The notes below the pieces were generated by a model. The model ran no database searches. It had not been told where the DNA came from and saw only the letters and a list, made by a program, of their open reading frames with translations. DNA of 6,811 nucleotides from Chloroflexota bacterium. Lineage in GTDB: Bacteria > Chloroflexota > UBA6077 > JACCZL01. The DNA lies in contig JACCZL010000303.1 of the NCBI GenBank assembly GCA_013695975.1, positions 1 through 6,811 on the forward strand, given 5' to 3'. Shown here one piece after another: positions 1-5,268 of the stretch (positions within the stretch are counted from its first letter, which is position 1; every line of letters starts with the position of its first letter). A program made the translations under genes and the position numbers.

Positions 1-237
1 GGTTGGGGCCGCCGTCGTCGGCGGCGGGCTGGTTGGCGTCACGATAGCGGGCGCGACCGTAGGCTGGAGGGTAGGTGCGGCGGGCGGCTGAGCGGCGATT
101 GCCGCGGTCGCCGCGACGGTCGGCGTCGGCGCCGCGAGCGACCAGCGACCTTCCGAAAACTGAACGATCGTCACCAGGCTTGCCAGCAGACCAAAGAGCC
201 CGCCCAGCCCGGTCAACAGCTTGCCCATCCTGCTCAT
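1..237 (-). CDS. Membrane-anchored protein with Ala/Pro/Thr-rich linker (5' part only; C-terminus off the window)
   Basis: The minus strand is open from an ATG at 237 to the window edge, giving 79 codons with no stop. The start is supported by a purine-rich Shine-Dalgarno (AGAGGGGGAG, about 241-250) just upstream. A second in-frame ATG sits three codons in, at 228. The product begins MSRMGKLLTGLGG, and residues 5-27 form one hydrophobic segment ending VTIVQF. It lacks a lipobox or clear cleavage site, so it reads as a signal anchor rather than a cleaved signal peptide. From about residue 36 it is a low-complexity Ala/Pro/Thr linker (APTPTVAAT..., PTSPPPTTAAPT). Such a helix plus linker usually presents a soluble domain, but that domain lies outside the window, so no function can be given. 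It is divergently transcribed from the dehydrogenase at 482. The reading frame is well supported; the function is unknown. Confidence 0.68.
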   Translation of the reverse strand, partial: MSRMGKLLTGLGGLFGLLASLVTIVQFSEGRWSLAAPTPTVAATAAIAAQPPAAPTLQPTVAPAIVTPTSPPPTTAAPT

Positions 238-390
238 GCGCTCCCCCTCTGTGCCCCGCGCTCCGAAGCCTGGCCGACCCGGACCTGGCGCCGTCGGCGT
301 ACCCGCCCCGCGATAGTCGCTGGGCTCTCGGCGTTGCACGTCGCGTTCCACCGAGCGCAGGCGCCGCGAGGGCCTGTCTCGTTGCCGTCC

Positions 391-419
391 TGGACTGGCG
401 AGTCTTCGGGGTCTATCAT
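391..419 (+). promoter_or_regulatory. Candidate sigma70-type promoter for the zinc dehydrogenase
   Basis: TGGACT (391-396, four of six matches to TTGACA) is followed by an exact 17-bp spacer and TATCAT (414-419, five of six matches to TATAAT). Initiation about 7 bp downstream would give a leader of roughly 55 nt before the ATG at 482. It is the best -35/-10 pair I found in this spacer. It is a pattern match only; -10-like boxes are rarer by chance in GC-rich DNA, which helps slightly. Confidence 0.4.
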
Positions 420-465
420 CATCCTGCGTCAGCCATCGGCAGCGACGACCACGCTCATCGACGAT

Positions 466-472
466 AAGGAGG
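466..472 (+). promoter_or_regulatory. Strong Shine-Dalgarno for the zinc dehydrogenase
   Basis: AAGGAGG is a near-perfect anti-16S match, 9 nt before the ATG at 482. It fixes the start of the dehydrogenase and implies efficient initiation. Confidence 0.8.
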
Positions 473-481
473 CGCCCCATC

Positions 482-1594
482 ATGGCAGAGACTGGCAAGG
501 CGGCGATCTGGTTGGGGTACGGGAAGCCGTTCGAGATCCGCGAGTATCCGGTCCCGGATCCTGAGCCGGGGGCGGCGGTCATCAAGGTCGCCCTGGCCAA
601 CGTCTGTGGCTCCGACCTGCATTACTGGAAGGGCGAGCAGGACTACGAGAAGATGGGTCGGCCGCTCCCGCTCAACACCGGCCACGAGCACATGGGCACG
701 ATCCACAAGCTCGGGGCCGGGGTGACCACCGACTCGACGGGTCAGTCGCTCCGTGAGGGCGACCGAGTGGTGTACCGCTACTTCAACCCCTGTGGGCGGT
801 GCAAGGCATGCCTGAAGCGCAACTTCATGTCCTGCCCCATCCGCCAGGCAAACTTCCTGGTCTCGTGTGAGCAGTGGCCCCACTTCCAGGGTGGCTACGG
901 CCAGTACTTCTATTTGCGGCCAAACCACGCCATCTTCAAGCTCCCCGACGAGATCACCGACGAGATGGCCGCCGGGGTCAACTGCGCCTTCACCCAGGTC
1001 TACGCCGGCCTGGAGATCGGCGAGCTGCGGGCCGGCGACACCGTCGTGATCCAGGGCGCCGGCGGACTTGGCGTCTACGCCTGCGCCGTCGCCAAGGAGA
1101 TGGGCGCGGCCAAGGTGATCGTGATCGACGGGGTCGACGAGCGGCTCGAGCTGGCCAGCCAGTTCGGGGCCGACGAGTTCGTCGACCTGCGCGAGTACTC
1201 GACCCCCGCGGCGCGGATCGAGCGGGTCAAGGCCCTGGCCGACAATTGGGGCGGCGAGATCGTGATGGAGCTGGTCGGCAATCCCAACGTCGTCGACGAG
1301 GGTCTGCGGATGACCGCGCCAGAGGGAACCTATCTCGAAATCGGCAACATCAACGTCGGCTGGGAGGCCAAGTTCGACCCGTCGTGGATCATCTTCGGCA
1401 ACCGCCGCATCCAGGGCGTGGCCCACTATGAGGCCGAGCACCTCAAGGGGGCGCTCGACCTGATGGTGCGGACGAGGACGAAGTATCCGTACCACAAGAT
1501 CCTCTCGCACAAGTTCCCGCTCGACCAGATCAATGACGCCTTCACCCAGCAGGTCGAGGGCCACATCACCCGAGCCGCGATCGTCCCGAACTAG
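482..1594 (+). CDS. Zinc-dependent medium-chain alcohol dehydrogenase (MDR superfamily)
   Basis: A 370-residue cytoplasmic NAD(P)-dependent oxidoreductase, the usual length for the zinc alcohol/threonine/sorbitol dehydrogenase class. The N-terminal GroES-like domain (about 28-150) has the catalytic zinc site: C42 in CGSDLH, H68-E69 in GHEH, and C168 as likely third ligand. The structural zinc ligands are complete: C104, C107, C110 and C118. The Rossmann domain (about 170-325) has the nucleotide loop GAGGLG (192-197), and the following strand ends in D216, the acidic residue typical of NAD over NADP preference. The start is fixed by an AAGGAGG site. Overall it resembles the TM0436-like/5-exo-alcohol dehydrogenase branch, from memory and unverified. 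The alcohol substrate cannot be told from sequence. No pathway partner is adjacent on this strand, so it may be monocistronic. Family confidence is high; substrate is unknown. Confidence 0.95.
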   Translation: MAETGKAAIWLGYGKPFEIREYPVPDPEPGAAVIKVALANVCGSDLHYWKGEQDYEKMGRPLPLNTGHEHMGTIHKLGAGVTTDSTGQSLREGDRVVYRYFNPCGRCKACLKRNFMSCPIRQANFLVSCEQWPHFQGGYGQYFYLRPNHAIFKLPDEITDEMAAGVNCAFTQVYAGLEIGELRAGDTVVIQGAGGLGVYACAVAKEMGAAKVIVIDGVDERLELASQFGADEFVDLREYSTPAARIERVKALADNWGGEIVMELVGNPNVVDEGLRMTAPEGTYLEIGNINVGWEAKFDPSWIIFGNRRIQGVAHYEAEHLKGALDLMVRTRTKYPYHKILSHKFPLDQINDAFTQQVEGHITRAAIVPN

Positions 1595-1612
1595 ACGCTT
1601 CCTGGCAAGCGT
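1595..1612 (+). terminator. Short stem-loop directly after the dehydrogenase stop codon (possible weak terminator)
   Basis: ACGCTT (1595-1600) and AAGCGT (1607-1612) are perfect 6-bp inverted repeats around a CCTGGC loop, starting at the base after the TAG stop. What follows is TGTTGCAC, not a real T-run, so intrinsic termination would be weak. The 128-bp inverted repeat begins at the next base, and its insertion could have displaced an original T-tract. It could equally be an mRNA-end stabilising hairpin. Confidence 0.35.
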
Positions 1613-1740
1613 TGTTGCACATCTCGTCTGGTATGCCGAGCGCAGCCAAGGCTCTCATGCTGCTCCACACCGTACCGGTGCGAAGCATGAGATTCGTTGC
1701 TGCGCTCAGCATGCCAAAGGCGAGGGGTGGTGCTGCAACA
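1613..1740. repeat. 128-bp imperfect inverted-repeat element (MITE- or REP-like)
   Basis: The ends are perfect 7-bp inverted repeats, TGTTGCA (1613-1619) and TGCAACA (1734-1740). The interior is also palindromic. The stretch TGGTATGCCGAGCGCAGC (1629-1646) pairs with the complement of 1699-1716, TGGCATGCTGAGCGCAGC, with two mismatches. TCTCATGC (1653-1660) pairs with GCATGAGA (1685-1692). CACCG/CGGTG (1668-1672/1676-1680) closes the tip. CGT occurs on both sides (1610-1612 and 1741-1743), fitting a 3-bp target duplication. It encodes no transposase, so it would have to be mobilised in trans. The GCTGAGCGCAGC core resembles dispersed palindromes I recall from Chloroflexota and other genomes; that link is memory, not a search. 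It would form a long cruciform or RNA hairpin between the two plus-strand genes. Confidence 0.72.
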
Positions 1741-2226
1741 CGTCATGAGGAGCATCGCGCCGCCGGCCCGGGCGCGCGCGGCACGCGGCCCGGCCGCCTG
1801 ACCTGGTGCGTCGTGATCGTCCTCGTCGCCGCGACCATGGCGTGCTCGTCCCCGCCTCCCCTGCCGACCACCCAGTCCGCCTCTGGGGCAGCAGACTGCT
1901 CCCGCTTCGAAGGCGCGACCAAGACACCCAACCGGTCACTACAACCGGATGAGCGGTTCCGTGTCGAGTGGCGGTTTGCCAATTGCGGGCGGACGGATTG
2001 GAACGGCTACCGGGCCGTCCGCATCGAGGGCACTTTCGGCCCCGAGGTCATCCCCATCCAGGCCTGGGTCCCGGGGACGACGAACTCGCTCTGGATAGAG
2101 CTGCCTGCTCCGACCACTCCGGGTCGCTACCGCCTGACCTATCAGTTGCAGGGCCCCCGCGGTCCATTCGGGACATTCTGGACCGACCTCACGGTAGAGG
2201 GCCAGCCGCCGCCGCGCCAGCCATAG
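1711..2226 (+). CDS. Putative secreted lipoprotein with NBR1-type Ig-like domain (start uncertain)
   Basis: From the ATG at 1711 this is 171 residues. An Arg-rich N-region precedes a hydrophobic stretch (about 30-44, TWCVVIVLVAATMA) and C45 in the order T-M-A-C. That is an imperfect but plausible lipobox, so export and lipid anchoring are likely. After a short Pro/Ser/Thr linker, residues about 63-163 match the NBR1 (N_BRCA1_IG) fold pattern: a bulky-aromatic W87, the FANCGRTDW strand (N91, C92, W97), the later W128, an APTTPGRY turn (about 134-141) and W157 near the end. C63 and C92 could form a disulphide. Bacterial copies of this domain are usually extracellular, as modules of envelope proteins; the ligand is unknown. 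The start is doubtful: no Shine-Dalgarno is visible, the ATG lies inside the inverted repeat, and a second ATG at 1745 is out of frame. The domain call is good; the 5' end is poor. Confidence 0.7.
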   Translation: MPKARGGAATRHEEHRAAGPGARGTRPGRLTWCVVIVLVAATMACSSPPPLPTTQSASGAADCSRFEGATKTPNRSLQPDERFRVEWRFANCGRTDWNGYRAVRIEGTFGPEVIPIQAWVPGTTNSLWIELPAPTTPGRYRLTYQLQGPRGPFGTFWTDLTVEGQPPPRQP

Positions 2227-2246
2227 GCGATCGACGACTCGCACCC

Positions 2247-3176
2247 TCAGCGCAGGTGGGGCAGGACCTCCGTGGCGAAGCGCTCGATCTGCTCGAGGCG
2301 CTCGGGGTAGCGAGGCACCATGAACTGGAGCGCCAGGTGCTCGACTCCGACGGCCGCGAAGCGTCGCACGGCCTCGACGAGCTGCTCTGCGCTGCCCCGC
2401 AGGCGGTCGTCGTCTTGTGGGACCGGCCCGTCGGTGACGACGATCGGGAGGCAGCAGGCCAGACTGATCTGGTCGGCTTCGCGGCCGTGCTCGGCCGCCA
2501 TCGCACGGACGTTGTCGAAACGGGCGGCGAGCTCCCTCGGCGTGATCCGCACGAAGTAGGGAAACCAGGCGTCGCCGTAGCGGGCGGTGCGCCGCTGGGC
2601 CGCCCGCCCCTCGCCTCCCACCCAGACCGGGATGCCCGTCTGGCGATACGCCTTCGGGTAGAAGGCCAGGTCACGGAACTGGTAAAAGCGGCCCTCATAG
2701 CTGCACCGCTCGTCGTTCAGCAGCCGCTGGAGGATCTCGAGCTGCTCGTCGGAGACGGCGCCTCGCTCCGCGAAGTGCGCCCCCAGGGCCCCGAACTCCT
2801 CGACCATCCAGCCGACCCCCACACCCAGGACGAGCCGCCCCTCCGATAGCGTGTCGATGCTCGTCGCCACCTTGGCCCACTGGAGGGGATGCCGGTAAGG
2901 CAGCACCAGGGTGCTGACACCGAGCTTGATCGTCTCGGTACAGCCGGCCAGGAAGGCCAGGCAGGTCAGGGACTCCAGGAACGGCCGATCCGGCGGGACG
3001 ATGAAGGCCGACCCCTCGGCATAGGGGTAGGCCGTCTCGATCTGCCAGGGGATCACGATCCGCTCGGCCGCCCAGACCGTCCCGAATCCCCACCCCTCGG
3101 CCCGCCGAGCCGCGTCGGTGAGCGTGTCGCGTCCGGTCGCGCGCCCCGACACCGGAAGAAAGACCCCGAAATCCAT
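2247..3176 (-). CDS. LLM-class (luciferase-like) F420/flavin-dependent oxidoreductase
   Basis: A 309-residue soluble TIM-barrel enzyme, the usual length for single-domain luciferase-like monooxygenase family members (about 280-330). It opens MDFGVFLPVSG, the usual first strand. The diagnostic core is at about 85-131: GVSTLVLPYRHPLQWAK, then IDTLSEGRLVLGVGVGW and EEFGALG. A second signature is IPVWVGGEGRAAQRRTARYGDAWFP (about 182-206, quoted here as the family's glycine-rich cofactor loop). This arrangement is typical of F420-dependent members (TIGR03619-like), which use reduced F420 or FMN; cofactor choice cannot be proven here. The ATG is preceded by GGAGAGGA with a 6-nt gap. It lies 164 bp downstream of the permease genes on the same strand and faces the lipoprotein gene tail to tail with 20 bp between. 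The substrate is unknown. Family confidence is high. Confidence 0.93.
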   Translation of the reverse strand: MDFGVFLPVSGRATGRDTLTDAARRAEGWGFGTVWAAERIVIPWQIETAYPYAEGSAFIVPPDRPFLESLTCLAFLAGCTETIKLGVSTLVLPYRHPLQWAKVATSIDTLSEGRLVLGVGVGWMVEEFGALGAHFAERGAVSDEQLEILQRLLNDERCSYEGRFYQFRDLAFYPKAYRQTGIPVWVGGEGRAAQRRTARYGDAWFPYFVRITPRELAARFDNVRAMAAEHGREADQISLACCLPIVVTDGPVPQDDDRLRGSAEQLVEAVRRFAAVGVEHLALQFMVPRYPERLEQIERFATEVLPHLR

Positions 3177-3199
3177 CCGTCGTCCTCTCCCTCGGCGTG

Positions 3200-3230
3200 A
3201 TGATAGCCGTCCACCGCTGCCACGTGTCGC
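3200..3230 (-). promoter_or_regulatory. Weak candidate promoter for the LLM oxidoreductase
   Basis: On the minus strand TATCAT (3205-3200) matches the -10 consensus at five of six positions. GCGACA (3230-3225) matches -35 at four of six, but the 19-bp spacer is longer than ideal. Initiation would fall near 3192, about 16 nt before the ATG at 3176, leaving room for the GGAGAGGA site. The -10 box shares CTATCATCA with the candidate promoter of the dehydrogenase. Confidence 0.25.
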
Positions 3231-3237
3231 ACGCGGC
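3219..3237. repeat. 19-bp interrupted dyad upstream of the LLM oxidoreductase
   Basis: GCC-a-CGTG-tcg-CACG-c-GGC is a dyad with seven paired positions in each arm, centred on 3228. It overlaps the weak -35 candidate, so it could be an operator for a dimeric regulator. It also lies downstream of the DppC-type gene, but with no T-run it is an unlikely terminator. In DNA this GC-rich such dyads also occur by chance. Confidence 0.25.
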
Positions 3238-3340
3238 GATCGAGGCTACACTGGGCCTCCGTGCACGGTTGCAGCGTGACTTTCCCTGCATCCGTCGCCT
3301 GAGACCCGCGCCGCATGACCAGTTGCGTAGGCCGCGCTTC

Positions 3341-4270
3341 TCAGCGAGCTCGGTGATAGGGGTCGACCACGTCGCGCAGGCCGTCGCCGATCAGGTTCAG
3401 CGAGAAGACCAGCAGGAAGATCGAGGCGCCCGGGAAGAATGCGTACCAGGGCGACTGGAACAGGAAGTCGCGCCCGGTCGAGAGCATTAGGCCCCACTCC
3501 GGCGTCGGCGGCCGGGCGCCCAGGCCCAGGAAGCTGAGCGACGCTTCGTACAGGACGGCGTAGGCGAAGCCGAGCGAGATCAGCACCATCAGCGGCCCGA
3601 TCAGGTTCGGCAGCAGCGTCCGCAGGATGATGTACGGGGTCGACGCGCCCATCACGTGCGCGGCCACCACGTACTCGCGCTCCTTCTCCGGGATGATCGC
3701 CGCCCGTGAAACACGGGCGAAGCTCGGCAGCGAGGCGATCGCGATCGCGATTACGACACTCGACTCGCCGGGCCCGAGGACGGCGACGATGGCGATCCCC
3801 AGCAGGATCACCGGGAAGGCGAACAGGATGTCGACCAGCCGGCCGACGACCGTGTCGAGGATCCCGCCGAAGTAGCCGGCGGTCAGGCCGACCGAGCAGC
3901 CGACGATCGCCGCCAGCAAGACCGCCAGGCTGCTGGCCAGCAGTGTCAGGCGCGCGCCGTGGAGGATCCGGCTCAGGCTGTCGCGGCCAAACTCGTCTGT
4001 GCCGAAGGGGTGCGCCGCCGAGGGCGGGCGCAGCGCCAGCGACATGTTCTGGACGTCCGGCGAGTACGGCGAGATCAGCGGCGCGGCGATGGCCAGCAGG
4101 CAGAAGCCGACCGCGACGCACAGTCCCAGGACGAGCGTCCACCGTCGGCGGAGCGAGCGTCCGAGTTGTCGCCCAGCCCGAGCGGTCGCCGGACGCGGTC
4201 CCAGTGCCTGCGCGGTCGGCGCGACCACCAGCTCAGCCCCCGCCCCGGCCCTCGCCTCCGACGGGCTCAT
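3341..4270 (-). CDS. DppC-type ABC transporter permease (peptide/nickel/opine importer family)
   Basis: A 309-residue inner-membrane permease that pairs with the DppB-type subunit to form the transmembrane channel of an ABC importer. After a 40-residue cytoplasmic tail ending in Arg residues, the first helix is at about 44-64. The family hallmark HPFGTDEFGRDSLSRILHGA runs from about 87. Further helices are at about 106-129, 146-167, 171-190, 225-245 and 277-297. The EAA loop that docks the ATPase is at about 199-223 (EREYVVAAHVMGAS, then LLPN). The C-terminus, GDGLRDVVDPYHRAR, is typical. The start is the ATG at 4270, overlapping the stop of the upstream permease as ATGA, which implies translational coupling. 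This frame stays open upstream to an ATG at 5068, but that extension has no family content. The substrate cannot be read from the sequence; dipeptides or oligopeptides are the default. Confidence 0.95.
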   Translation of the reverse strand: MSPSEARAGAGAELVVAPTAQALGPRPATARAGRQLGRSLRRRWTLVLGLCVAVGFCLLAIAAPLISPYSPDVQNMSLALRPPSAAHPFGTDEFGRDSLSRILHGARLTLLASSLAVLLAAIVGCSVGLTAGYFGGILDTVVGRLVDILFAFPVILLGIAIVAVLGPGESSVVIAIAIASLPSFARVSRAAIIPEKEREYVVAAHVMGASTPYIILRTLLPNLIGPLMVLISLGFAYAVLYEASLSFLGLGARPPTPEWGLMLSTGRDFLFQSPWYAFFPGASIFLLVFSLNLIGDGLRDVVDPYHRAR

Positions 4271-5229
4271 TGCCAGCTCGTGGACCCGCCCAGGCGCACC
4301 CGCGGGTCCAGCACCGGGTAAAGCAGATCGACCAACAGGTTGATCAACACGAAGGCGGTGGCGATCAGCAGGATGATACCGGTCGCGACCTGGTAGTCGC
4401 GATTGAGGATCGCCGTCAGGACCAACCGACCGATCCCCGGCAGGGCAAAGACCGACTCGGTGATGACGGTCCCGCCGAGCAGATAGCCCATCTGGACGCC
4501 AAGCACCGTCATGAACGGGATCAGCGCGTTCCGCAGCGCATGGCGGATCAACACGGCCTGCTCGCCAAGCCCCTTCGCGCGGGCAGTCCGAATGTGGTCG
4601 GCGTGGAGCACGTCGAGCAGGCTGGCCCGCAGGTAACGCATCAACTGCGTTGAGGCAAAGGTGCCGAGCGCGATCGACGGCAGCAGCATGCTCTGGAGGT
4701 TCGGGATCAGGCCGGCGGAGAGCGGGGTGAAGCCGCCGGCCGGAAGCAACTGCAAGTACACCGCGAAGACGTAGATCAGCATGATCCCGAGCCAGAAGCC
4801 CGGGATCGACAGCCCCACGAACCCGAGCGCGGCCGCCCCGACGTCGAACCACGACCCCGCCTTCACGGCCGAGACGATCCCGGTCGGTACGGCGATCACG
4901 ATGGCCACCAGCAGCGAGAGGATAGCCAGCTCCAACGTGATCGGCAGCGCGTTGCCGACCAGTTGGAGGACCGTCTGGCGGCTGAAGTAGGAGTCGCCGA
5001 AATTCCCGCGAGTGAGATTTCCCAGCCAGGCGGCGTAGCGCACGTAGGCTGGCTCGTCCAATCCCCACTGCCTGCGCAGCCCAGCCACCGCCTCGGGCGT
5101 CGCCTCGCTGCCGGCCATGATCAGGGCCGGATCGCCCGGGATGAGGTAGGTGATCCCGAAGACGAGGACTGAGATGCCGAACAGCGTCGGGACGACACTC
5201 AGCAGCCGCAGGGCCAGATAACGGGTCAT
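4267..5229 (-). CDS. DppB-type ABC transporter permease (peptide/nickel/opine importer family)
   Basis: A 320-residue inner-membrane permease of standard length. It opens MTRYLALRLLSVVPTLFGIS with the first helix at about 9-29, followed by LIPGDPA (about 29-35), the classic DppB/OppB N-terminus. The periplasmic GLDEPAYVRYAAWL segment (about 56-69) and GNFGDSYF (75-82) are also typical. Helices follow at about 98-121, 133-157, 178-198, 236-256 and 283-303. The EAA loop is at about 209-238 (HADHIRTARAKGLGE through RNALIP), and the ending DLLYPVLDPRVRLGG is characteristic. It starts 33 bp after the binding-protein stop and overlaps the next permease by 4 bp. No Shine-Dalgarno is visible before the ATG at 5229; instead the upstream bases belong to an inverted repeat (5233-5268). 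Translation may depend on coupling or on that structure. Family certain, substrate not. Confidence 0.95.
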   Translation of the reverse strand: MTRYLALRLLSVVPTLFGISVLVFGITYLIPGDPALIMAGSEATPEAVAGLRRQWGLDEPAYVRYAAWLGNLTRGNFGDSYFSRQTVLQLVGNALPITLELAILSLLVAIVIAVPTGIVSAVKAGSWFDVGAAALGFVGLSIPGFWLGIMLIYVFAVYLQLLPAGGFTPLSAGLIPNLQSMLLPSIALGTFASTQLMRYLRASLLDVLHADHIRTARAKGLGEQAVLIRHALRNALIPFMTVLGVQMGYLLGGTVITESVFALPGIGRLVLTAILNRDYQVATGIILLIATAFVLINLLVDLLYPVLDPRVRLGGSTSWQ

Positions 5230-5232
5230 GGC

Positions 5233-5268
5233 AGGTGAGCTGTCAGCTGTCTGCTCGCAGCCTCACCT
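5233..5268 (-). repeat. Intercistronic inverted repeat between binding-protein and DppB-type genes
   Basis: AGGTGAG (5233-5239) and CTCACCT (5262-5268) are perfect 7-bp inverted arms that enclose 22 nt, including a nested AGCTG-T-CAGCT dyad (5238-5248). The structure covers the stop codon of the binding protein and the bases before the permease ATG. In ABC import operons, hairpins at this position often protect the binding-protein mRNA or dampen permease expression; that role here is inference. Confidence 0.4.

Larger units (their letters stand above)
238..481. other. Divergent intergenic region (244 bp)
   Basis: This spacer separates the leftward membrane-anchored gene from the rightward dehydrogenase. 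It holds the ribosome binding sites of both genes and a candidate rightward promoter at 391-419. I see no convincing leftward promoter, no strong dyad operator and no RNA gene. Open frames crossing it on both strands lack recognisable content and look like GC-rich shadows. Confidence 0.6.

Noticed and set aside
75..467. 130-residue plus-strand open frame at the left edge
   Set aside because: It has no Shine-Dalgarno and an Arg/Pro/Ser-rich composition. It overlaps the better supported minus-strand membrane-anchored gene and the divergent promoter region.
455..1564. 369-residue open frame on the minus strand opposite the zinc dehydrogenase
   Set aside because: It mirrors the dehydrogenase codons, has biased Val/Asp/Leu/Gly content and no family motif. 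The plus-strand gene has complete zinc and nucleotide motifs and a strong Shine-Dalgarno.
1612..1710. Extending the lipoprotein gene upstream to the TTG at 1612
   Set aside because: Those 33 codons are translation of the inverted repeat itself, have no ribosome binding site, and would put about 77 residues before the lipobox Cys.
1613..1740. CRISPR array or tRNA in the palindromic region
   Set aside because: There are no regularly spaced direct repeats and no cloverleaf with an anticodon arm. The symmetry is a single inverted repeat.
2227..2246. Bidirectional terminator between the convergent lipoprotein and LLM genes
   Set aside because: The gap is 20 bp and I see no stem-loop or T-run in it.
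1968..2849. 293-residue plus-strand open frame across the lipoprotein 3' end and opposite the LLM gene
   Set aside because: It has no recognisable domain and spans two well-supported genes in other frames, as expected in GC-rich DNA.
3246..4142. 298-residue minus-strand open frame inside the DppC-type gene
   Set aside because: It is Arg/Pro/Ala-rich and overlaps a permease with all family hallmarks in another frame.
3706..4653. 315-residue plus-strand open frame opposite the permeases
   Set aside because: It is strongly Arg/Ser/Pro-rich antisense translation with no motif.
4271..5068. Upstream in-frame extension of the DppC-type permease (575 residues in total)
   Set aside because: The extra 266 residues are an Arg/Pro-rich shadow of the DppB-type gene in another frame. 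The ATG at 4270 gives a normal family N-terminus and an ATGA overlap.
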